Below, piece after piece: positions 1 through 4,791 of a stretch of DNA of 7,338 nucleotides (position 1 is its first letter; each line of letters opens with the position of its first letter). Source of the DNA: Filomicrobium sp. (GTDB taxonomy: Bacteria > Pseudomonadota > Alphaproteobacteria > Rhizobiales > Hyphomicrobiaceae). Position numbers and translations under genes: made by a program. The notes below the pieces were generated by a model. It saw nothing but the letters and a program-made list of their open reading frames with translations, was not told the DNA's origin and did no database searches. Location: positions 1-7,338 of the forward strand of contig JAJFHK010000494.1 in NCBI GenBank assembly GCA_021775655.1. Direction: 5' to 3'.

Positions 1-393
1 CTGGCCGATCCGCAGGCGCCGGTGCTCGGGATGGACCGATACGTCCATGCCATAAAGCCAGTCGCCCATTGGATCGTGCCGCGAGGCAAAGCCGTTTCCG
101 GTTATCGAGACCCATGTGTGCGGGGCAAGGGCATGTTGCTCTGCGATGATGAACGTTGCGCAGTAGCCCACAACGCTGCCGTTGAGTTCGGCGACGAATT
201 GGCCCTCGGGAAAATTGTTGATCTGCCCACGCACCATCTGCGTTGTCAGGCTCGGCGACGGGTGGTAAATGCGCCGGCTCAACGCTGTAATCGCCTGGAC
301 ATCGGCAAGGGTCGCGCGTCGCGTCGCCAGCTTTGCACGCGGAAGTTTCGACTGCCTGTCAGCTGCTGAGACGTTGGGCGCGTTCTTTTGCAT
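1..393 (-). CDS. GNAT N-acetyltransferase domain, N-terminal part of a probable bifunctional GNAT/carbon-nitrogen hydrolase (partial)
   Basis: An open minus-strand frame starts at ATG 391-393 and runs off the left edge after 131 codons with no stop. After a polar leader of about 20 residues, the protein shows a GNAT fold beginning near residue 22 (LATRRATLADVQAI). A beta strand around 66-84 follows (QFVAELNGSVVGYC), then the acetyl-CoA-binding motif A starts at 115-130 (GMDVSVHPEHRRLRIG, with the R-R-x-R-x-G phosphate-binding pattern). The segment around residues 100-116, with HDPMGDWLYGM, is what I recall from proteins that fuse this GNAT domain to a C-terminal nitrilase-like amidohydrolase. 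That second half would lie outside the window, so the fusion is inferred. The acetyl acceptor is unknown. The ribosome-binding site is weak (AGGT about 13 bases upstream). The gene is divergent from the UbiC-like gene at 541. Confidence 0.85.
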   Translation of the reverse strand, partial: MQKNAPNVSAADRQSKLPRAKLATRRATLADVQAITALSRRIYHPSPSLTTQMVRGQINNFPEGQFVAELNGSVVGYCATFIIAEQHALAPHTWVSITGNGFASRHDPMGDWLYGMDVSVHPEHRRLRIGQ

Positions 394-400
394 CTATGAT

Positions 401-508
401 GTGACCTAATGACGTTTTCTTCAAGCTCGGCGGTTCCTGCTTGGCGAACGATGGATATCTGCTTCACATGCCTTAGACAATGGCGCTCGCCTAGGGATAT
501 GAGGTCAC
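401..508. repeat. Inverted pair of 10-mers in the divergent intergenic spacer
   Basis: GTGACCTAAT at 401-410 and ATGAGGTCAC at 499-508 are inverted copies of AT(T/G)AGGTCAC, matching 9 of 10 bases, with 88 bases between them. One lies just upstream of the minus-strand GNAT start (393), the other 32 bases upstream of the plus-strand GTG at 541. Two inverted half-sites flanking a divergent promoter region could be operators for one regulator. The copy beside the GNAT start may simply double as its ribosome-binding site (AGGT). No convincing -35/-10 pair was found in the spacer. Confidence 0.3.
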
Positions 509-540
509 GCGGCAAGATGCGGCACTGAACCGATTGACGG

Positions 541-1134
541 GTGCGTTCATATTCTGACGCGGGGGTGTGTGCTGCTTGCGCGCTTCTGCTCGCACAACCG
601 GGCGCAATCGCGAAAGTCGCTATGGACCTGCCCTACGCCGATGCCGGAAATGCAGTCCTCACAGAGCGTATCAGCCTGCTGAGCCGGCAACTCTTGGTTT
701 GCGCTACGGCGACAGATTGCCTGGCAGCATGGTGCGAGACGCACGGGATTGGTGACGGTCCAATCCGCACCAAAGTTTCGCAAGGCGCGGTGTCGTCGAG
801 CAATGCGGGCGCCGTCGGTTACAGACGGGTGAAGTTGTTGCGCGGTGCCGCATTCCTGAGTGCTGCCGAAATCCGATACCGGTGCGATGCGCTTGACCCA
901 GCCATCTTGCGCAATCTTGCGGAGACCGACATCCCTTTCGGCAAACTTGTTGCTCCCCTCAATCCACGACGCATCACGACGTTTGTGGGGACCTTTGGGG
1001 AACTGTCGGCGGAATGCGTCCTCGTCCACCATGCAACGGTGCTGGATGGCAGCGGGCGCCCGATCGCGCGAGTGCGAGAGGCCTATCAACGTGTCCTGGT
1101 TAGTTTGCGGCCAGATGATTCTCGGTTGTCTTAA
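541..1134 (+). CDS. UbiC-like protein (chorismate--pyruvate lyase family)
   Basis: This 197-residue protein has the signature layout of chorismate lyase. The strand Y94-RRVKLLRG-102 carries a conserved Arg (R95/R96), the position of the substrate-binding Arg in UbiC. A second strand (105-114) follows, then the helix and turn D130-IPFGKLVAPL-140, equivalent to the TPLGR region of the E. coli enzyme. A final strand, ARVREAY (176-182), supplies a Glu (E180) where UbiC has its catalytic Glu. UbiC makes 4-hydroxybenzoate and pyruvate from chorismate, the first step of ubiquinone synthesis. The start is uncertain: an in-frame stop at 535-537 makes GTG 541 the earliest possible, and GTG 565 or ATG 622 are alternatives; none has a good ribosome-binding site. 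With the 541 start, residues 9-24 form a short hydrophobic stretch ending AIA, resembling a weak signal peptide. Seven cysteines are unusual. The family assignment is fairly firm; lyase activity is inferred. Confidence 0.72.
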   Translation: MRSYSDAGVCAACALLLAQPGAIAKVAMDLPYADAGNAVLTERISLLSRQLLVCATATDCLAAWCETHGIGDGPIRTKVSQGAVSSSNAGAVGYRRVKLLRGAAFLSAAEIRYRCDALDPAILRNLAETDIPFGKLVAPLNPRRITTFVGTFGELSAECVLVHHATVLDGSGRPIARVREAYQRVLVSLRPDDSRLS

Positions 1135-2708
1135 TCCGACTTTGACTTTTCCATCTCTATAGGGAGACTTCCTGAGCGAATATGCAGATCGCGTTGCGGG
1201 AATGGAATCTCTATGCCGTACTTGTTGAGCGCGGTTTCCAACGCCCAGCAGTATGCGGCATTGACAGCCGCCGGGCGCATGACGGATTCAGGCTGCAGCC
1301 ATACGACCAGTTCGAAGTCGAGCGAACTATCTCCGAAACCGACAAGCCAGACCTGCGGTTCGCGCCCATATACTCCGGTAAGCGTGTGAGAGACGCTCTC
1401 AGCCGCCTCCAAGCCGGCTTTGCGGACCAGTTCCTTGTCGGTGCCATAGGCGACGCCGAAGGGAATCCGGAACCTCCGCAGTGCATCGCGCAGCGTCCAA
1501 TTGGTCATCTGCTTGGTTATGAATTCCGAATTCGGAACCAGAACATCGATATTGTCGTTCGTTGTCACCAGAGTAGAGCGGATGGTGATTTCGCGTACAG
1601 TGCCCTGAATTCCGTCATTCAATTCGATGAAATCACCTACTTTGATGCTGCGCTCAGTTAGCAAAATGATGCCGGCAACCAGATTGCTGAACACCGACTG
1701 CAAGCCGAAGCCGATGCCAACGCCGATTGCTCCGGACAGAACGGTCAGCGCGGTCAGGTTCACCCCGATAGCGCTGAGCGCAATAGTGATCGCACCGAAC
1801 AACAAGATTAGGCGGACGCTTTGAGATATCAGCGTTTGCACCGATGGCGTCAGCGTACTTGCAGTTGCGATTCGCGAATTTATTAAGCGCGACAGCAAGT
1901 TGGCGATCCAGACCAGAAACGCGATGAACAAGATGCCCTTGATCACGAGATAGATCGACACCCGCAAGTCGCCTGCCTGCAATGCAATGCCGTCGAGAAA
2001 TGCGATGGTGGGATCGAGGAGCCGTGTGATGTTGAGTGCGGCGATAAGCCAGGCGACGGCTGCAAACGTGCGCGACCAGAAAGCGTCTGGAACGAGCGTC
2101 GAAAACAGCCGGATCAGGACCCATGCATTGAGAAGACTAGCAGCAGCACGGACGATGGCGTTGTCGATTTCCGACTGGCGCATCAGCGAGGTGGCGAACC
2201 ACAGGAGGGCTACCCAGAACAGCGGTACGAGCAGTGTTTCGAGAACCTGCCTTTGCGCCCTCAGCCTTCCGGACTGCTGTTCGGGCCAGAGTCGCTCAAG
2301 GAGTTTTCTGCCGGGGAATGACAGTATGAACGCAGCAAGGCCGGCAGCTAGGATAATCGCGATGTCGATCCCGACTTCTCTTGTCAGGACGTGTTCGTGG
2401 GTGAATTCTACTGCCTTCTGGAACCAGGTACTTGCAGCTTTGACAGTTTCTTCGACGGCTTCGGAGACTTTCTCCGGGGGCGGCGGTGGAGGAGGCTCGA
2501 CTGGTGGAGCTGGCGCTTGAGATGTGCCCGCTGGCGCTGGTTGTGCAGGTGCCGGCTGAGCTGCGCCGGCAGCCGGCGGTGGCGAACCAGCCGCTACAGC
2601 AGGAGCGTCACCCGATGCACCTTCAGCCGCTGGAATTGGCGGGGCTCCATCCCCGGCAGCGGGCGCCGCCGATGGACCGGTATTTGCTTGGGCAACAACG
2701 TCGACCAC
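1131..2708 (-). CDS. MscS family mechanosensitive ion channel with Ala/Pro-rich N-terminal extension
   Basis: This 525-residue inner-membrane channel would open under membrane tension to release solutes during hypo-osmotic shock. Residues 1-80 are Ala/Pro/Gly-rich, ending in a run of seven prolines (72-78), with no clear signal peptide. Hydrophobic segments lie near 112-130, 155-175, 182-202, 213-230, 250-270 and 295-315. The pore-lining TM3-like helix is at about 318-350, with the Gly/Ala pattern LSGAIGVGIGFG. The MscS beta domain follows (352-397: VGDFIEL, GTVREI, VLVPNSEFI), then the C-terminal alpha/beta domain, ending in the family-typical IPFPQRDLHI (501-510). The start is GTG 2706-2708, supported by a strong GGAGG six bases upstream. 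It is larger than the small E. coli MscS (about 286 residues) and belongs with the multi-TM members. Its stop overlaps that of the convergent UbiC-like gene. Confidence 0.95.
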   Translation of the reverse strand: MVDVVAQANTGPSAAPAAGDGAPPIPAAEGASGDAPAVAAGSPPPAAGAAQPAPAQPAPAGTSQAPAPPVEPPPPPPPEKVSEAVEETVKAASTWFQKAVEFTHEHVLTREVGIDIAIILAAGLAAFILSFPGRKLLERLWPEQQSGRLRAQRQVLETLLVPLFWVALLWFATSLMRQSEIDNAIVRAAASLLNAWVLIRLFSTLVPDAFWSRTFAAVAWLIAALNITRLLDPTIAFLDGIALQAGDLRVSIYLVIKGILFIAFLVWIANLLSRLINSRIATASTLTPSVQTLISQSVRLILLFGAITIALSAIGVNLTALTVLSGAIGVGIGFGLQSVFSNLVAGIILLTERSIKVGDFIELNDGIQGTVREITIRSTLVTTNDNIDVLVPNSEFITKQMTNWTLRDALRRFRIPFGVAYGTDKELVRKAGLEAAESVSHTLTGVYGREPQVWLVGFGDSSLDFELVVWLQPESVMRPAAVNAAYCWALETALNKYGIEIPFPQRDLHIRSGSLPIEMEKSKSD

Positions 2709-2714
2709 TAAGTG

Positions 2715-2719
2715 CCTCC
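2715..2719 (-). promoter_or_regulatory. Ribosome-binding site of the MscS gene
   Basis: GGAGG on the minus strand lies six bases before GTG 2708. It fixes the GTG as the start, so the long Ala/Pro-rich N-terminus is translated rather than being an over-extended reading. Confidence 0.8.
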
Positions 2720-2731
2720 AATACTTGACGA

Positions 2732-2758
2732 ACCGGCAGGCTCGAATCTGATGCCGGT
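2732..2758 (-). other. Inverted repeat in the MscS leader
   Basis: ACCGGCA (2732-2738) pairs with TGCCGGT (2752-2758) across a 13-base loop, and flanking GAACCG/CGGTTC could extend the pairing past a bulge. It lies between the GNAT and MscS genes, 12 bases upstream of the MscS ribosome-binding site, and has no U tract, so it is not a canonical terminator. It could be a leader structure or chance. The rest of the 166-bp gap (2709-2874) shows no gene or convincing promoter. Confidence 0.25.
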
Positions 2759-2874
2759 CTTCGGTTCATCAGCTTACGGCAGAATGGGAAGAACGCCTAT
2801 CTTGCATCGCGAATTGACTGGCCGTCATCCGCCCGACACCGACACGGAATTCTAACGCGGGACCAAGGTGTGGA

Positions 2875-3351
2875 TTAGTCTTCGAACACTTCCGGACCCG
2901 TTATCGGTTCCAGTTGAACGATGAAGCTGTAGCCGTGACGGGTGAAGCCGAGTTTTTCGTAGAATGCGTGAGCGCTCTCGAACTTCACGTTGGAAGATAG
3001 CGCCAGCTTGTAGCAGCCATGTGCGCGAGCTTCGTCCATCGCATGCCGCATCATCAGTGTGCCAAGACCGGTGCCTTGCCAATTCGTGCCGACGGCCACC
3101 TGTTCGGCGACAGCAAGTTGCCTGCCGACGTGGGCGATGTTGTCCATGATAAGTAATGCATACGAAGCCGAAATCGTTCCTTCGGGCTCGGCGACGACGA
3201 AGAGGCGATAATTCGGATATTTCGAAAAGCGCTGGAAAAGTTCCTGCGCCGTCTCGTCATTCAGCCGCACGCCATCGTCGAGCCCGGTCTCGGAATAGAG
3301 ATCGAGGACGGGGGAAATGTCTAATTCGGTGGCGACGCGGATCGTGCGCAT
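2875..3351 (-). CDS. GNAT family N-acetyltransferase
   Basis: A single-domain acetyl-CoA-dependent acetyltransferase of 158 residues, probably cytosolic. The N-terminus MRTIRVATELDISPVLDLY is the usual first strand and helix of a GNAT fold. Motif A is clear at residues 84-110, with the pyrophosphate-binding loop WQGTGLG (91-97; Q-x-x-G-x-G). Motif B is AHAFYEKLGF (127-136) with the usual Tyr131. I chose ATG 3351 because it begins the domain directly. A TTG at 3381 would add ten residues, and neither start has a good ribosome-binding site. The substrate cannot be told from sequence. It lies 166 bp upstream of mscS on the same strand and 258 bp downstream of the globin, so it is probably a separate unit from the redox genes. 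Confidence 0.9.
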   Translation of the reverse strand: MRTIRVATELDISPVLDLYSETGLDDGVRLNDETAQELFQRFSKYPNYRLFVVAEPEGTISASYALLIMDNIAHVGRQLAVAEQVAVGTNWQGTGLGTLMMRHAMDEARAHGCYKLALSSNVKFESAHAFYEKLGFTRHGYSFIVQLEPITGPEVFED

Positions 3352-3526
3352 ATGGAACGTGCTCGTTGGCTGCGGTGCCAAGTAAGGGGAGTGCTGACGG
3401 CAAGCGTTGTCTCATGACTCCAAGTGTCCCGCAAACGGAAGTTGCAGAACTGGAAGATGAGAATAGCTGTAGGCCGCCGTCATGCCCGCCAGTTGGCTTG
3501 CCACCATAGGCCAGCGCGCACGGCAA

Positions 3527-3544
3527 GGAAAACAAACATTTTCC
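3527..3544. other. Short hairpin/dyad in the globin-GNAT spacer
   Basis: GGAAAA and TTTTCC (six-base arms) flank a six-base loop. The element sits in the 258-bp noncoding gap 3352-3609, about 65 bases downstream of the globin stop. It could be a weak terminator stem or a regulator site for the GNAT gene. It is short enough to be chance. Apart from this element and the inverted repeat at 3559-3602, I see nothing else in the gap. Confidence 0.15.
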
Positions 3545-3558
3545 AACCGCCATATGTG

Positions 3559-3602
3559 AATCGGCAACCATGGTTCGCCCAGTGCCAATCGTGGCGCCGA
3601 TT
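3559..3602 (-). terminator. Possible structured 3' end of the globin operon
   Basis: Arms AATCGGC (3559-3565) and GCCGATT (3596-3602) are perfect 7-base inverted repeats starting eight bases after the globin stop. The enclosed 30 bases contain the 10-base palindrome AACCATGGTT (3566-3575). There is no U-rich tail on the minus strand, so an intrinsic terminator is only a weak suggestion; a 3'-end stabilising structure is equally possible. Confidence 0.2.
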
Positions 3603-3609
3603 TACGCAA

Positions 3610-4065
3610 CTAGCCGAACATGCGCGCCAGAAGGCCCTTCTTTTCGACTGGCGGTGAAGCCTCGGCGGCCGCAGCGGTCATGACACCTTGCAATGTCATG
3701 TAAGTTTCGATCCAGGCCTCCTTTACCTCCGGCGTGAAATCGTCACCCAATCCTTGCTCGAGCGTATAAACCAGCGCTTCTCCGACAGGTTTGTAGTGCT
3801 GATCCTTTACTCCGTAGCCAACGTGCTTGCGCCCGAGTTCCTGCACCGTGGGGATGATGGTTTCGACTTGATGCAAGTTGGTGACTGCGGTTCCCAGCAT
3901 GCCCATCAACTTGCCTTTTTGTCCGCTCATGTCATCTGGAAACAACGGACGAACATCGGGTGCGATCTCGAACAAACGGGCGTAAAAGATGTCGGCGGCC
4001 TGGGGTGCGATCGGTGCCACCTTTTTGAAGCTATCCTGCACGAGTTTGATTTGTTCCGGTGTCAT
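3610..4065 (-). CDS. Single-domain globin (Vitreoscilla/flavohemoglobin-like heme domain)
   Basis: This 151-residue heme protein corresponds to the globin half of Hmp or to Vitreoscilla hemoglobin. Alignment by eye to E. coli Hmp gives TyrB10 (Y28 in IFYARLF), GlnE7 (Q49 in SGQKGKL), the proximal HisF8 (H81 in LGRKHVGYGV) and the conserved Tyr of helix G (Y91 in QHYKPVGEAL). TyrB10 plus GlnE7 is the usual distal pair of O2-avid, NO-dioxygenating globins. There is no FAD or NAD domain, so any turnover needs an external reductase. The protein ends in an Ala/Pro linker and a basic amphipathic tail (about 131-151). The start is ATG 4065 because AGGAG lies six bases upstream; an in-frame TTG at 4107 lacks one. 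It is 82 bp after the Tll0287-like gene, probably co-transcribed. The role (O2 delivery, NO detoxification or sensing) is inferred. Confidence 0.93.
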   Translation of the reverse strand: MTPEQIKLVQDSFKKVAPIAPQAADIFYARLFEIAPDVRPLFPDDMSGQKGKLMGMLGTAVTNLHQVETIIPTVQELGRKHVGYGVKDQHYKPVGEALVYTLEQGLGDDFTPEVKEAWIETYMTLQGVMTAAAAEASPPVEKKGLLARMFG

Positions 4066-4071
4066 TTTGTG

Positions 4072-4076
4072 CTCCT
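4072..4076 (-). promoter_or_regulatory. Ribosome-binding site of the globin gene
   Basis: AGGAG on the minus strand is six bases before ATG 4065. It rules in favour of this start over the in-frame TTG at 4107, removing fourteen residues from the longest reading. Confidence 0.8.
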
Positions 4077-4092
4077 GATCGTGTAAGGTTTG

Positions 4093-4102
4093 CGCAATTG
4101 CG
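4093..4102. promoter_or_regulatory. Palindrome CGCAATTGCG upstream of the globin
   Basis: A perfect 10-base palindrome is 28-37 bases upstream of the globin ATG, and it overlaps a second palindrome TTGCGCAA (4090-4097). The position suits an operator for a promoter inside the 82-bp gap. It does not match the FNR/Anr box (TTGAT-N4-ATCAA) or the NnrR-type TTGCG-N4-CGCAA. Function is speculative. Confidence 0.2.
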
Positions 4103-4125
4103 ACCAAGACGCGGGACCGCAGACA

Positions 4126-4139
4126 ATGCGCCCCCGCAT
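4126..4139 (-). other. Small hairpin after the Tll0287-like gene
   Basis: ATGCG and CGCAT form a perfect five-base stem around a GGGG loop in the minus-strand transcript, beginning eight bases after the TGA at 4148-4150. Only a weak T-containing stretch follows. It may partly uncouple globin expression from upstream genes or protect the mRNA end. It is too short to call a terminator. Confidence 0.2.
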
Positions 4140-4147
4140 CACAGCCT

Positions 4148-4729
4148 TCATTCAGTCATTGGAATGCGGATAACGACGCCGCCCATCACGTCGCCGACTT
4201 TGAAGTCGGTGCGCGGAGTGTCCTTGTGTTCGTTGTGGCAGCTAGCGCAAACCTTCGCGACGGCGACGTCTGCGTAGACCGCGGTGTAGTACTTTTTGCC
4301 GCCCAGCTCTTCCTCGCCGTAATAGTTTTCGCCTTTGTTCTCGTCGACAAACTTCAAACCGGCTTTTTCGATGTCTGTACGGGGTGCGTTCTGCTTGTTG
4401 ATCGGCCACATCGATAGCAGCGAATAGCTGAACTTATCGGTCTTGTCGGCGACCGCCTCGGCACCAAAGCGGAACATCTGAGCAGGGAGCGGCAGCGCCT
4501 TGTCATCATCGAAATGTTCTGATGCCTTGATCACCTTTTCTTTGGCGGCCAGTCGCTGGACGACTTTCTTCGTGTAGGTCGTCCGGTCCGCAACCATCAC
4601 CGCGATCAGCATATCGGCGACATCCTTATAGGCGACGCCCGCAGCGGTGACGGAGGCTCCGGCGCCCGCGGCCATGACGCAACCGGCTGCAAGAGCGGAC
4701 GCCATAATCGTTCTTGAGACTCTCAACAT
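4148..4729 (-). CDS. Tll0287-like (DUF3365) secreted monoheme cytochrome c
   Basis: A 193-residue exported protein. The N-terminus (RVSR, then a hydrophobic stretch 8-24) is a Sec signal peptide; AAGC at 14-17 is a poor lipobox, so cleavage near 24-30 is more likely than lipidation, though the latter is possible. The family pattern is clear: an N-terminal helix (34-60), PLPAQMFRFGAEAV (80-93), SMWPINKQNAP (106-116), then CASCH (161-165) for one covalent heme and a closing strand VMGGVVIRIP (181-190). The fold is the PAS-like Tll0287 domain, found in sensors and in stand-alone periplasmic proteins. As I recall, Tll0287 itself has Cys/His heme ligation. Here the only cysteines after the signal peptide are the two of CASCH, so the sixth ligand must differ. 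A GGAG eight bases upstream supports ATG 4729. It follows the multiheme gene by 62 bp. A role as periplasmic redox partner or gas/redox sensor is inferred. Confidence 0.88.
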   Translation of the reverse strand: MLRVSRTIMASALAAGCVMAAGAGASVTAAGVAYKDVADMLIAVMVADRTTYTKKVVQRLAAKEKVIKASEHFDDDKALPLPAQMFRFGAEAVADKTDKFSYSLLSMWPINKQNAPRTDIEKAGLKFVDENKGENYYGEEELGGKKYYTAVYADVAVAKVCASCHNEHKDTPRTDFKVGDVMGGVVIRIPMTE

Positions 4730-4748
4730 GATGCATTCTCCATCCGTT

Positions 4749-4772
4749 TTCTGGTTTTACTGCTTCTGGTTT
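4749..4772 (-). repeat. Direct repeat in the 62-bp gap before the Tll0287-like gene
   Basis: TTCTGGTTT occurs at 4749-4757 and 4764-4772 (AAACCAGAA twice on the minus strand) with a 15-base period, just upstream of the ribosome-binding site at 4738-4741. A tandem protein-binding site is possible, but the element is short. Confidence 0.25.
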
Positions 4773-4791
4773 CGAACACTCTGCGTGTCGT

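Noticed and set aside
22..369. Plus-strand open frame of 115 codons
   Set aside because: It is antisense to the GNAT domain gene, which shows clear family motifs on the minus strand; the plus-strand product has no recognisable domain.
547..1089. Minus-strand open frame of 180 codons opposite the UbiC-like gene
   Set aside because: The product is Arg/His/Cys-rich without domain features, while the plus strand matches the UbiC family.
1987..2520. Plus-strand open frame of 177 codons inside mscS
   Set aside because: It is a shadow of the MscS frame; its Gly run is the antisense of the proline tract.
2840..2874. Possible -10 box (TAGAAT on the minus strand) for mscS
   Set aside because: There is no acceptable -35 hexamer at 16-18 bases, so a promoter cannot be supported.
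3412..3609. Minus-strand frame of 65 codons between globin and GNAT
   Set aside because: It starts with TTG right after the globin stop, has no ribosome-binding site and resembles no family; treated as noncoding.
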